Under the pieces are notes generated by a model. The model was not told the DNA's origin, did not search any database, and worked only from the letters and a program-made list of their open reading frames with translations. A stretch of DNA of 64,000 nt, taken from assembly GCF_021347895.1 (NCBI RefSeq), contig NC_067117.1, positions 29,704,067 to 29,768,066 on the forward strand. The letters run 5' to 3'. The stretch comes from Acanthochromis polyacanthus (Eukaryota; Chordata; Actinopteri; Pomacentridae). A program made the translations under genes and the position numbers. This document shows, in pieces, positions 1 through 13,607 of the stretch; the first letter of the stretch is position 1, and each line of letters starts with the position of its first letter.

Positions 1-849
1 AAATCGCTTAAAAAAAAACACGAAGAAGCCTGCTGAGTTTGTTTGGGCTGCACTCGTGTCATGTAGCAGTAACGAGAAGATGTGAGGATCTGCACTCATC
101 AGAAGATCAGACTCAGGAGGGGTAATGTGAGGACATTCACAAAATGGAAGTTACTGTAATGCGATAATTAGAGCTGAATTAATTAAAAAATACTAACAGT
201 GGATCAAATGACTATGTGTAATGTGAAGCATGCAGCTCTGTCTTCTGCCAAAAAAAAGAAAAGAAAGAACAAAAGGCAGACAGACTTAGTTGGGTGAAAA
301 TTACAAGTATTATTCTCAGTAGTTAGAATAGAATAGAATAGAACAAAAGCACCTTTATTGTCATTGCTCACAAAAAAAAAATTGCACAACAAAATCGGTG
401 GGATCATCTTCCTGTAGTGCACTTAAAAACTACAAATATGCAATTTGTATGATGCAATAAAAGTACTAAATGGAAATAACTATAACAGTCCACATGTACA
501 CACTCATACTTGATGCTAAACACCAAAACAGATTGCAAATATTGGACTTACATTCATGAGTCAGACAGAAGCACTCTGAGTTTCTGCTGATTTAAACTAC
601 AGTCATGAAAAAGTAACTACATCTATTGGAAATTGTGGAGTTTTTATGACATATTTGAACACTTGACCCTCTTTATCTACAGGTAAACAAAAGGAACTTA
701 AACAAATGACAAACAAAACTGATTATTTTAAGCAACATTTATGATTTCAGTCTGTAAAAAAATAGCAGAAAAGTTGCATTGAAAAACTAATCCCACTTTC
801 ATCACACCTTTAAATCCATCAAATTAGAACCGGTGGTTTCAGATGAGGG
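1..849. other. Gene-free unique sequence
   Basis: No reading frame here resembles a protein I recognise. The only structure seen is a short pentanucleotide run and LINE-tail-like segment near 316-372, listed separately. Confidence 0.5.
316..372 (-). repeat. LINE-like 3' tail with (TTCTA)n microsatellite
   Basis: On the minus strand the segment reads an AATAAAGGTG-type tail followed by about four TTCTA repeats. An AATAAA-like end running into a short simple repeat is the usual 3' end of fish non-LTR retrotransposons. No reverse transcriptase sequence is attached, so the family is not assigned. Confidence 0.35.
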
Positions 850-1620
850 TTTCCTTGACACCGAGGCTCTGCTCTTCTCTTTGCTTCTAAAGTGTGTGCT
901 GTCGTCATGCCGAGATCTAAAGAGCTCTCCAAGGCCTTCTGGAGACAAAGGTCGCAGTTGCCTATGAGTCTGACTGGAGATTTTAAAAGACCTTTAAAAA
1001 TTATTTTAAAAGAATCATTCATCTACAAGTGGTGCAGGTTTCGAAAAAATGCCAGTTTGTTGAGGCAAATTAAGCAAATTCAGCTCGAGAGCAGAAGTGT
1101 TTCATTCAAAAAAAAAAAAGGCTCCAAGCTGCCCGAGGATCTGCAAAACTACAGTTTGCCAATGAAAGTAGAGGCTAACAGCAGGTCTTTTGGAATAAGG
1201 AGCTCTAGACAGTAACAGTAGATGGGCTTGGTACTAAGCAAATACAATTTTTTCAGGGGAAGGACCTCAGACCTACTGTGATGGTAGAAATGCAGTGATT
1301 TAGAGTTAATTCGCTGCCTCAGGTACCGGTCAGCTTGCAGTCATTGATTCTTCTGCATCATATGAAAGAGTCATAGAGGATAATGTGAGGCCATCTTTCA
1401 GAAAGTTGAAGTTGAACCGAAGCTTTCAGCAGAATAACGATCCTGAGCAAACAAACAAATCCACCAAGGCACAGCTCAGACAGAAGGAATGGAGACTTGT
1501 GCAATGACCCGGTCAAAGCAAAGATCTGGATCCCACTCAAATGTTGAGGAGGGATTTTAAAACAGGCAGTGAATTGACGAAAAGCCCTTACACATCTCAT
1601 GAATGTGGAAATTTGCTTAA
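850..1620 (+). pseudogene. Decayed Tc1-like transposase
   Basis: A transposase-like start (MPRSKEL, ATG at 907) is followed by scrambled Tc1 helix-turn-helix remnants, then by recognisable catalytic-domain blocks: a segment near 1316 matching the SGTGQL region, one at 1380-1400 reading VRPSFRKLKLNR, and one at 1426-1450 reading FQQNNDPEQ. In the family the last motif is QQDNDP, so the second catalytic Asp has become Asn. The DLNPIE-type motif that carries the catalytic Glu reads DLDPTQ at about 1526, so Glu is also lost. Several frameshifts separate the blocks. Family resemblance is from memory of Tc1 proteins; the substitutions are read directly. I could not find clear terminal repeats. It is an old, dead copy unrelated to the intact Tc1 at 10.2 kb. 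Confidence 0.7.
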
Positions 1621-1929
1621 AGCAACGGTTAAAAAATCTCAGCGATATTTTTATTGACTATATGACTGAAAAGGCAGTTTCTTCTTGGGTTTTAGTCCAA
1701 GGTACTTTTTCAACGTCTACATATTGTGAGCACTGTATCAATGAGGATCAAATGTTTCAAAGTCCACATACACAGATTCACCACAGGTTAAAGTGAATAC
1801 AGTTTCTGATTTGTAAAACTACATCTGGACCACATTAGACCAGGCCCCGATCAAAAGTCAGTGAGCTTAGGTGGGTCAAGTCTTGAATAGTCACAGTCGG
1901 ACAAAAGCTGAAGGCTATAAAACACATTG

Positions 1930-2274
1930 TTGACATGGAAAACCATTATTTCCTGTGTTAGAACGTAAAAGCATGGAGATTTTAGTGCATTTTGTTTCAT
2001 CTAGTCCACTTTAGACCAGGTCCACACCAAAAACATTGATGCTTAGATGGGATGAATGTGGAGTAGGTCATATTTTTGTACCAGCACGGTTTGTTCTGGT
2101 ACAAGCCTGATCCATGAAGGCCCCATCCAGGGACCCAATGAACCCAAGGGATCCACTGCCGATGTCCCAGTGTCAAACATAATGACACCCATAGATGCCC
2201 CGTATTTATGTAAGAGTAATCAGAGGTGTTTTGACAGCAAGCGCAGGTGGTTTTAATGTTATAGCTAATAGGTG
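1930..2274. mobile_element. Fragment of Tc1-like family B (right end)
   Basis: The segment matches 21380-21694 block by block: shared words include TAGACCAGGTCCA, GATCCATGAAGGCCCCAT, AAGGGATCCACTGCC and CAGAGGTGTTTT. It ends in ATAGGTG followed by TA, like the right end of the longer copy. The left half seen in that copy (from 20850) is missing here. No transposase frame survives. Confidence 0.6.
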
Positions 2275-4169
2275 TATGTCAACAGAATGAGTGGTGGTGA
2301 GTGGACGCTGCAGGCGCTTCATTGGGGGATGAATCTCAGGTGAGTCGGCAGCAGGTAAAGAGCTGATCTCTTCAACCGGATTTACTATACATTCCACTTT
2401 CTGCTTTTTCCTTTCTATATAAACTGCAGCCATGCTTGTAAAGTCTTTAACCACGCCTGACGAACGTCAGCGGGGTTACTGCATTCGGTGCGGTATCTGG
2501 CTGGGTAAGTATGTATGTGGCTATGTCCATTCCGATATCTCTGCAAGTGCTGAAGCCAGGATAATCAAACTTGGCACTGAAGATCAGTCTAAGGTCCCCT
2601 GCTCAGTTGTGGAGTTACAGGTCAGCAGATCAAGTAGGAAGGGAGATACGTACGATGATCAAAATTGATATATATTGCATCATTTGTATAGGGAGGACAG
2701 GGTTTTCGGGATTGTCTAGTTATTTTTGCCAGCAGTATGAAATAATCAGGGCGTACTACATCGTCATAGTGTTGCAAGTTAAGTTTTGTCCATTTTCCTC
2801 ATGCATCCATTGCAGTCTGTAGTGTGAAATCCAATTTCTGTTTGCTCTCGGTGGCTCAAGCTTCTTACTCTAGCAGGATGCTGTAATAAGTGGGACATAT
2901 CGTCTGCCGTGCAAAGGATTGTGGGTCAAAACGGCCAGAAAAGCGTGCTGGCTTGCAAACTGCAAACTGTAGCCAAGTATTGTAGGACATCCTGGTGTTT
3001 TCTTGTATACTGCATTTGACACACCATGTATTCTGGCAATCCTTTTCTAGCACTCTATAGAGTATGTAGCATAGGTATTGGAATCCACCCATGCGCAAAC
3101 ACAGACAGAGGACAAACAAAGGACAAACACAAGGAGACACAAGGAGAAAAGGGAAAATAGCCAAAATACAAGGAATGAGAGAAAGGCACATCTGGGACCA
3201 AGACAGCTGGAGCACACACTCTAATTTTGGAGCTGTTGCCTTTATTAGCCAGCCGGTAAGATATGCTCTTTTTGCATTTATTTCAGACAAGACCTGAAAC
3301 AGCTTCGCGTTTAGAGGGCCAACTTTAGACAGCCTTAATGTAAATTATTTATGCTTAAATAATATTAACACTGGGTCACAACTAGCAGAATAACATATGT
3401 TTAAAAGATAATATCCCCTGTGTTCAATACATTGGCTCCATGGCATCAAAGAGATACGACAACTGAGCAGAAATTACAAACATAATTCATTATGAATTAT
3501 TCAGATGATAATGAGAAGCACTCTGTGACCACTCACCGCGCAAATCAAATTATACAACAAATGAGGAGAAAAAAAGCTTCTTCAACAAACACGATTACGG
3601 TACTTTAATAGCTCTAATGTGTTTTTCGTCACGGCGGTGTGCAGATAGAGGATCAGTCCAGTCACACATGATAGTACATCAATAAGTTGGTCCGAAAGCT
3701 GCGCCTGTTCAAAGTAAACGCCATTCATCTGGTCTTTGGAGCGCGATTGTTTGAATGTCTCAAATTTCCTGACCCAGTTCCCATGCAGGTTTTCAGAAGC
3801 GGCATCAAATGAAGCCGTTCGCGGGGTAATCATGTGGCGTGAGCCGAAAAACATCAAGGATTCGCCTCAACGTGCTCCACATCAAACATCATCACTCATA
3901 TTGGCGCTAACATGGACGACTGGAGGGTTTGTGTGTCTCTGTGTCCAGTTTGTGTCTGTAATTTGGAGCAAAATCAGTGGTTAAAGAAGCCTCACAGACT
4001 GCAGTGTTTTCTAACCCTGACTGTCCTCTTCCCTGCAGCCAGGACAGCTCATCACTTCATCACACCGCCGGCTGTTTCTGCACAATAACAAGAATGCTAT
4101 TAACATATATGGAAATGCTGTATGAAAACAAGAAGCTACCCCTTCCACTCATGCCTGCTGTATACATCC

Positions 4170-4171
<2 letters not shown>
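2275..4171. other. Gene-free sequence; possible TATA, ATG and splice donor near 2.4-2.5 kb
   Basis: No protein family is recognised. A TATATAAA at about 2417 lies 13 bp upstream of an ATG at 2432 that opens a 78-codon frame, and GGTAAGTATG at about 2504 is a good donor match. These could be coincidental and no downstream exon was found. Confidence 0.35.

Positions 4172-4220
<49 letters not shown>
4172..4220. repeat. (GT)n microsatellite
   Basis: About 24 uninterrupted GT units. The long open frames across it (VCVCVC or THTHTH) are repeat artefacts. Confidence 0.95.
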
Positions 4221-4222
<2 letters not shown>

Positions 4223-7200
4223 TGTGTGTCTGCATGTGTGTTTTTGCATGCATGCCCGCTGTGTGCACTCTGGATTCTGTGTTCAGAGGGAATTGCTTGC
4301 TTTGATGTTCTCCGATGCAGGCAACTGCTGATACCCCTATTAGCTTGCACGGGGCTGATGCAAGCAACGCAAGTCCTAGTCTCCAAAAACCCCACTTCAT
4401 TTCAATGCTAAGTGGAGCAAGATCGAAATAAGCTACATTCAAGTGCAGCCCGGGGATGTCAGCACAAAGATGCAAAACCCCACACTTTATTTAGGGAGAT
4501 AAGGCTGTGGGATTAACACGGCGATAATGACGAGAAACTCGTCTTCCTATGGGGTCAAAACAGAGACATCATTGAAATGGAAAAGGGTGGATACGAAATG
4601 TTTGTAATTAAGCAATTTTTATAGGCATTGAAAAACTACAACAAAAAATCATCTCTGAAAAAGTTTCACTGACAAATAAAACACGATATTCAAATTATTT
4701 ATTTTTGTTTTGATATTTTTTGGGTGTTTTTATGTGGTTTTTGAATTTCGCAAACAGCATATGTCAGAATGATGGAACAAGACTTTCTTAATAAATTTAT
4801 GGGAGACGGCGACATAGCCACAAAACATATAGGCCAAGGACATCGTAAACCGAGGACCTGCAGCAATGTGTTGCATGGAATTCGTAAGTACAAGATCAAC
4901 TTTAAATCAACACAAAAACTGCCATGTTAAGATTCTAATACCTGCTGTTCTACTCGTGCAACATTTAGAACTAAAAGCAGATTATTTTCCTTGATTACTT
5001 CAGCGCTTTACAAAAGACCAACAGAAAGGGAGTGCAGAATGGACATAGAAACCTGATTAAAACACTTCTTGGCTTTGGTAGGACAACACTTCAATAAGCA
5101 TTTGGTCCTGTCAGCAATTATTTCCACTTTGTTTTTGCATTAATAGCAAAATATATATGAAAAGATATCCTGTCAGGTTGCATCAGCTTCCCTAACATTA
5201 CATTAAACAGCACTAATTCAAACAGCGCTCTAATAGATCTTCTTTTGGTTAACCAACTATTCCCCTGTTGCTTTTTGTGCTTCTTGTTTCTGCTTCTCTT
5301 TCCTTTCAATTAGTACAAATCCCAAATCAAGGCAAAGGCAGAGTCGACCCTCCGAGTCACCACACTCACTTTCCTTCCCCCGTCTCTTCCCAAAGTCTTG
5401 CTATTGAAGATGCCCCATGTTAAGCTGCAGCAGAAAAACTTTAGACTCAGGAGAGATAATCGGGGAAGAGATGAGGGCGAAACGGCCTCCAGAAAATAAA
5501 TGGATAAACTTTGAACTTGCAACTCAGCAAGGTTTATTTGTCAGACGTAAGCCCAGAGAAAACCCTTCCTGTAATAAAAAATTTAAAAAAAAAAAGAAAT
5601 ACCCACAAGTTAGACTTCATGGACTAATCCAACTTGACAGAACGCTTAGTGTGATGAGAAGTTCAGATGCCCGAAGGCAAGTGAAAGAAAAATAACAGGA
5701 AATTTCTGAAAAAGACAAGAGGTGACTTTCAAAGTTGTCTCGCTAAATGAACAGCAAAAAAAAAAAAAAAAAATGTCCAGCAGACTGTGGCACCGGAGTG
5801 AGTGTGTGTATTAACACCCAGAAGATTTGCGATGGTGTAACCTTTCTTTTGCATTCCGGGGGAAAGGTTACCGCGGATTGCTTTGGGGATTGTGGAAAAG
5901 TGCACAAGGAGCAGCAAACACCTTCAAAAAACGTGAGGAGCTGGCACAACCGGCCAGAAAGATTAAGCTGCAACAAAAATCGATGCAATAAACCGAGACA
6001 TAATGCTGCAATGAAAAGCTGCGGCTGAGAGGACGGCTTGCTCTTGTCTGTCAATTCAAAATGTGTCATCCACCGCTGCCAGAGCTTGCAGTCATTTTAA
6101 CTCGGCAGAGATTTAAAAAGGCTGGATGTGGAGCAACTGATAACGGCCGTTATCGGTTCGAACTGCTAGAGGGTGAAATGTTAACTCTGAACACCCGCAC
6201 CTTCTGTGTGAAGATTAGCAGCTGCTTTGCCCGAATTTACCTCTTTAAATGCGCGTTGATTCAGCATTATTACAGTTAGAGATAATGTGTGATGAGGGTA
6301 ATGTGTTCTCCAATACAAGAGATGAGATTTAAAGCTCCTGGTGATACATGGTTTGACTTTTTATGTGCTTGTTTTTTTGTCCAAAGTGTCACAGAAGGAT
6401 ACTAAAAAATGACTGAGGTAGCATTTAAAGTTATGTTATAGATTTATTTCAACTAGACATGACTAATTCATATTTGACAAGCAGCTCTAAGGCTACCAGG
6501 GTTAAAGTGGTTCTCTCTGCCAGGAGCCACCAAAATACCCCCAACACACACACATCCTGCCCCCAGATTCAACTTTCCAGGGCTTAATGGGAAACCTGAT
6601 TTTCAAGCAGTGCCAAAGGCATGTCGCCCTGACTAAACCAACTCTTTCCAGAGGGGGCAAAAAAAATAACAGGAAGAGAGTTCAGAGAAGGAGAAGCGAA
6701 TGCAAATGCAAAATACAAGATCTTCGGCAAGAGCATGTCAGGCTAATGAATACTAAGATGAGTTTATTAGAATTTCTAGGTCACAATTGAAACGAATGGC
6801 ATGTTTCATATTTAGCAGAGGAGCAGAAGAAACTGAAGGTGATTCTCAGTGCAATCAGATGCCCGGTTTACTAGTTTGAACAGTTTTCTCCTGGCTTGCA
6901 TAGTAGAAAGGAGAAAAACCAAAGAACAATACAACAATATCAAAGGTTATCAGCACGTAAATGTGCTCTTATTAGAAGTGAAAGTGTTAAATTTAAGAAT
7001 GTATGTCCAAACACAAGTAGCCTTGGCTTCAGCATCTTCAGATTTGACGCCTCCTTGAGTTCAGTTTGTTCCGAACTGTGGGCAGGAAGTCCAGATTTCA
7101 GACAGTTGTTATTTTTTATAATTACTATTATTATTTGCACTGTAGATTTTTTTGATATTGCTGGTTGTTGTGATAGAAATTTGATATAGAAATGAGTAGA

Positions 7201-9169
7201 ATGAGTTCTTTAAAAAATGACAGCTTTCAAAAGCTGAAGACAGGGGACCTGACAGCAAAAGCATCGGTCAAGCCCCCTGCCACTAAGTCTTGTATTCCCA
7301 TTAATCTGCTTTCAAAGTTCAAAGTTGAATTCATAGTCACTCTCTCCATGTACAACACTCTATATATGTAGAGGAACAACATTGTTTTCATCTTGCCCTT
7401 ATTCATAACAGGAAGAAGAAAAAGGACAAAAGCTGACACTACAGCAGTGTAGTGTGAAGTACTACAGAGCCATCACACGTGTTTCAACAAAAAACGGAAA
7501 GTTTTAATAAGATGAGTGTGTGTGGTTGTGTCATGAGTTAGAGGCGGTAGTAGGAGTCCAAATCAATCACATTTGGATTCGTCATGCCTCTTCAGGTGGG
7601 CTGTGACCGTCCTGGGCCCCTTTGGCACTGACATTTTGAGAATAAATTATGCACGTCTGGTTTGAGAAGGTTTTTTCCAAAGGTCCACTTTAGGTCAAGT
7701 CCAACATCTTACACTTCTATATGGAAGTAGAAAAAGGCCTCAAGGACTTGAGTCATATAAGCAACTGACATATTTAAACACTGAAATGCAACCACAACGA
7801 CTAAACTACATACAGCTACATGTACACTGATATACAGTATTTTACTACAAGCTCAAATCTGCACTTCTGAGTCAAAGGAAACTCAACTTTAAAGATAAAA
7901 CACTTCTTTCTGTTTATAGTAAACAAGGTACTGTTGACAAATGTCCAAAATGGGGACTTGTTGTGGTGCGATAACCAGCTCTCATAATTAGAATGTAGCC
8001 GCATCATCGCCATCAGCTATGTGTCTATTTAGAAATACTACACAATAAAATAACAATATTTCCTGGTGGGGCAGCAGAAGCAACTAAATCAGTGGAACTT
8101 TATATTATGTGGGTTTGAACAAAGGTCCATTGCAGTTTATGAGGTTTTGAATTTAAATGTTAAAAACGTGAAGAACTTTATTTCTTTTGAAATTTTCTTT
8201 GTTTTTGCAGCTTTTAAGCTTCACAAAAAAATGATTGGAATTCAAGTCCAGTATTCAAGTTGCTTAGTTTCACTTGGATTTAAAAAAAAAAAAAAGCTAA
8301 AAAATTCGATTAAAAATGACAAAAAGTCAACATGCATAATGGATGGGTTGTCAGGCATAAGAAATCAAGCATGAACAAAACTGATTGGGCCACTGTCCGG
8401 CTCTTTATCTGTCATACAATACAGGAAAGCTGCATTAGCTAATTGACTGAAAAGAAAAGTCCTTGCTGTGTTCTGTCTTTGCTTCCATACATTTACCTAA
8501 AGTCGCCCTTGAAAGACTATTTTAATTTACCTTTTTTTTGTTCTTGATTTTGCAGGCATTTTAATTTCACACACATTTTGTGACGTCTCTATGTGCATCA
8601 GACAACAGAGGGCTCTGCTTGATTGCAGACAGCAGAAGATGAAAGCAGAGCAGAGCTGGAATCTAACAAAAGGCTTAAATAAAAGCAGGACATGTTGCCA
8701 CCAAAGATAAAAGGTTTTCCATGCGGGTGAGCACTGCCACCACAGAACTCAAACCTGTATGAATACATAGATAGAAAATTCTGCACTGATCACAAACACA
8801 TGCACTGTCAGGCTGTATAGATTCATTTAAAACATAAAAAAAGGATATATATATATTTTAATTATCAATGAGATAACCTCAGACGAGCAAATCTGTCTAC
8901 CAGTTGAAGTTTACATCCATTTAGTGCATAAATTAATTGAGGAAAAAAAAGTCATATTCCTTGCGTTTGTTTTCACATTTGTTTCAAAAAACTGATTCTA
9001 ACAGAACAGAGTTGAAGCAATAACAGTAAAAAAAAAAAAAGAAGCTTCAAACACGGATGTTGCTGCATAGGAAGGTACAAATTGTAAAATGTGGATGCTT
9101 CACACACATCTTCAACCAAACAGAAAAGAAAATCTATACAGTCACCACAGTTTCAAGGTCAAGAATCAG
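4221..9169. other. Gene-free AT-rich sequence
   Basis: No coding, RNA or transposon homology was recognised in this stretch. It contains a few A-runs (5757, 8281, 9030) and a 16-bp palindrome at 6139-6154. Segments around 5.9-6.3 kb are less repetitive than their surroundings and could be non-coding conserved sequence, which cannot be judged from one genome. Confidence 0.45.
6139..6154. other. 16-bp perfect palindrome GATAACGGCCGTTATC
   Basis: The sequence equals its own reverse complement over 16 bp and carries TAACGG (a Myb-type core) on both strands. Function is unknown. Confidence 0.5.
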
Positions 9170-9239
9170 TGTCAGTATCTGACCAAATGTGAAACATGTT
9201 CACCATCTGGTATTCTGCTCCTGAGTTATGGTGTTGAAT

Positions 9240-9560
9240 AATGATCAGTCTGAAAACTCTTTTTGCAGAACAATATGGCATCACAGTGAAGCTGACCTTT
9301 GACTTTTTGGACACAAAATGCCAACACTTCATTGTTTTAGCCTGTCGGACATGTGTGGGAAAAGTGGTTCTAATTAGTGCACGAATCCTCGAGTCATCAG
9401 CCAGAACGTGGTTTTTGACCTTTGACCTTACACCAGCAAAATGTCATCCAAGCGAGCACTGGTGCCAAATTCAAAGAAAATTAAACATGAAGAAGACATG
9501 GCTGCAGGAAGCACCACGGATCACATGGTTTAAGAATGTTTTAGCGCACGGGCATAAATC
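9240..9560 (+). repeat. Interspersed repeat carrying TGACCTTTGAC motifs
   Basis: Two copies of TGACCTTTGAC (about 9294 and 9416) lie in a region whose wording (gacctttgac..., ...tgtgggaaaagtggttctaattag, ...tgccaaattcaaagaaa) matches a dispersed teleost repeat I recall for its repeated DR1-like words. The frame at 9241-9630 is not a recognisable protein. Only one copy is in this window, so the repeat status rests on memory. Confidence 0.5.
9416..9428 (-). promoter_or_regulatory. Perfect DR1 nuclear-receptor-type site
   Basis: TGACCTTTGACCT is the exact reverse complement of AGGTCAAAGGTCA, two AGGTCA half-sites one base apart. That is the classical binding sequence for RXR heterodimers and HNF4. 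Activity here is not shown. Confidence 0.5.
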
Positions 9561-10207
9561 TGGGTGCAGCAAGGAAGGAAATACATTTTTATTAACAACA
9601 AGTGGTGCCACTCTGGTCACGTTATCATGAAGAAATATTCCTACATTAAACATATTGAACAATTAGACATGGGGCTACGTCCATACTACATTCCCAGGTC
9701 AGTGTACGCATCCTATGTTTGTTATTGTTTACATCTCAATGTATTTCACTATGTTAGCAACATTTTAGACGCTGCATTCTGCTTCTTTTTTCTGTTCTTG
9801 TAAAATGTCACATATTTGCACAGGGCAGGGATTAGCTTTAACCCAGGAGATCTTCTTTTGCCATAAAACTGTGTAACTCTTCCCCTTTCTGCAGGAATGA
9901 CGGCCAAAACATTGAACTCTTAGCTCTAAACAATGTTACGGCCACCAGTATTGGTGTGCCGTCTGGTTTTGGGGTGATGTCCTGTTGGGCATTTGTGTGG
10001 GGGAAAATTACATGTGTGGGTTCAGCTGTGGTTGTTCCAGAGTCTCTGGAACCCCAGCTGACAGCCATTCCAGCTGATGACACCAGACCTGACGACCTGC
10101 ACTACAATCCGGTTCTCCCCGCCCTCTGACCTCCCTGATTGGGCCACCCTCCAGCTCCACTCCACCTCTGACCAACCAGATGCAGCCATCACCACACCTG
10201 CAGGCTA

Positions 10208-10421
10208 CACACGTGGACAAAATTGTTGGTACCCCTCAGTTAAAGAAGGAAAAACCCACAATTCTCACTGAAATCACTTGAAACTCACAAAAGTAACAAT
10301 AAATAAAAATTTATTGAAAATTAAATAATCAAAAACAGCCATTACTTTTGAATTGTTGATTAACATAATTATTTAAAAAAACAAACTAATGAAACAGGCC
10401 TGGACAAAAATGATGGTACCT
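10208..10421 (+). repeat. Left terminal inverted repeat of Tc1 copy 1
   Basis: Pairs with 11627-11841. Outer direct repeat at about 10214-10236 and inner direct repeat at about 10402-10421. Confidence 0.9.
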
Positions 10422-10566
10422 CTATAAAAGATTGAAAACTATTTGACCAGAGTGACATGATTAACTCAGGTGTGTCATTTAATTGACATCACAGGTGTTT
10501 CCAAACTCATAATCAGTCAGTCTGCCTATTTAAAGGGAGACAAGTAGTCACCCTGCTGTTTGGTGA

Positions 10567-11622
<1,056 letters not shown>

Positions 11623-11626
11623 GTTA

Positions 11627-11841
11627 TGGGTACCATCATTTTTGTCCAGCCCTATTTCATTAGTTTGTTTTTTTAAATAATTATGTTAATCAACAATTCA
11701 AAAGTGATGGCTGATTTTGATGATTTAATTTTCAATAAATTTTTATTTATTGTTACTTTTGTGAGTTTCAAGTGATTTCAGTGAGAATTGTGGGTTTTTC
11801 CTTCTTTAACTGAGGGGTACCAACAATTTTGTCCACGTGTA
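11627..11841 (-). repeat. Right terminal inverted repeat of Tc1 copy 1
   Basis: Inverted partner of 10208-10421, ending GTCCACGTGTA before the TA target duplication. Confidence 0.9.
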
Positions 11842-12229
11842 TATACCTGCAACCATGCCATTAGTCTGGGTGGCTGGTATTTGTGACCGGTCTGCCCTGG
11901 TGTGTCTCTGTGTGTGATCATTTGTTTGCATTTTGATGAGTTTTGGTCTGTAGGTATGTGTGGTTGGGTTGGTGGGTACTGCAGACCCTCATGGTGAGTG
12001 CTACAGACAGTGTGGGCTTAGTGAAGAAGCCATTCGAGTTTTGAGTCTTCGTTACCTGTGTGGTGAAATGTGTGTGCAGTTTTGTTGAGTTTGTTTTTGC
12101 ACCCTTTGTATTAGTTTCTGTTACTGGTGGTGGGTGTTGCTGTTGTAGTTTAGTTTGGCTAGGGAGTTTAGTTGTTTTGTTTTGGGTTAGATAAATTTGG
12201 GAAACTCTGTTAGCCTTCATTTGGTTGTA

Positions 12230-12736
12230 CAGTGAACCCTCGTTTATCACGGGGGTTACGTTCCAAAAAGAACCCGTGATAGGCAAAATCCGTGAAGTAG
12301 TCAGCTTTATTTTTTACAGTTATTATACAATACTGCACTTGGGGGAGCGCTGCAGCTCCAGCCAGGTGGACGCCGCGGCGGTACTCTTGCCTCAGAGAGC
12401 GGGCCGGCTAATCAATTGGAGCAGTCTGGGGTGGGGAAGGCTCGCGCCTGCGCTCTTCTCCTGGGGGGCGCGGCTGCGGTGGCCAGAGACGGCGGGGGAA
12501 AAGAATAAGGCTGCTCCGTCTTTCAGGGTGTCTCACTACATGGAGACCAAGGAAAGAAATGATCCAGCGTTCCACAGCAGGCAGCGCTGGCCTGTATGGC
12601 AGAGGAGACGAGGCACGGAGACTGTTCACGTTGGTCAGTCCCTTAGCCAATCAGGATGCAGAACACAATGAACTGTTCAAAAAATGCACTAAAAAAATCC
12701 GTGAAAGGTGAACCACGTTATAGCGAGGGTTCACTG
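12230..12736. mobile_element. Pogo/Tigger-type MITE
   Basis: The 507-bp element is bounded by the 13-bp inverted repeat CAGTGAACCCTCG and its complement, flanked by TA on each side (12228-12229, 12737-12738). TA targets and CAGTGAACCCTCG-type ends are typical of pogo/Tigger-derived MITEs. The interior is GC-rich, unlike its surroundings, and encodes no transposase; the frame at 12225-12671 is incidental. It is inserted in the right part of the solo LTR. Confidence 0.8.
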
Positions 12737-12898
12737 TATTCTGTTCTTTGATTTTCGCAACACTTGCCAGTTTTGTGTTCTGTATTGTTACTCTTATGTT
12801 CCGTTTGCCACTAAGCAATAAATCCCTTCACCTCAACCAATAACATCTGCTTTTTTGTTGCATCCAGCCACCCCCTAGAGGTTGGATCATTACAACAA

Positions 12899-13543
12899 TA
12901 TTATTATCATTTGCAATATTACTTACTCAATAGTCTGTGCAATAGCAGTTTTATCGCATTCAATGTGCAATATGTAATGTGCAGTCATTTATATTTACAT
13001 TTTTTCAGGTGCAGTATTTGAGTTTCATGTGTAATATTTCATTTTTATTTGCTTCATTTTGAATACATGTTCAATATATTTACTTTTATGTAGAACATTG
13101 TTGATGTCATGTGCAAGATTTCATTTTCCTCTCATTTTTCAGAGGTTACATTTCATTATCATATGTGATATTACTTCAATATAACAGGCAGCATTACTCT
13201 TTAGTGGTCTGTTTCAGTCTTATTTAAACTCACTCATTTGTTTTCAGGTCTGTATTGTACTTATATCTTGTTGCTATTCTTCTTTTTAGATACTGCAATT
13301 CTTATATTTTGTCAGTGTTTTTTTCTGAGGAATATCTGCAACAGGAATTTCCTTCAACACAAAGAAAATTTTATCTTACTTTATAACTAAAGTTGTTCTG
13401 AAATAATAAGAGCAGATGCACATTATTGGAAAGAGAAGACCTGGTGAAGAGTGACGAAGTTCAACTATATCAGCAATTTATGTGTCATGTGTACAAGCTT
13501 GCATGCATGAATGTTTGCATGTGCAACAGCATGTGTCTGTAGC

Positions 13544-13546
<3 letters not shown>
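12899..13546. other. Gene-free AT-rich sequence
   Basis: No features recognised beyond low-complexity T-rich stretches. Confidence 0.4.

Positions 13547-13605
<59 letters not shown>
13547..13605. repeat. (TG)n microsatellite
   Basis: About 29 uninterrupted TG units. Confidence 0.95.

Positions 13606-13607
<2 letters not shown>

Noticed and set aside
4060..4475. Several overlapping frames of 108-144 codons
   Set aside because: All owe their length to the GT microsatellite.
12225..12671. 148-codon frame
   Set aside because: Lies across the end of a MITE and its GC-rich interior; it starts outside the element and resembles no protein.
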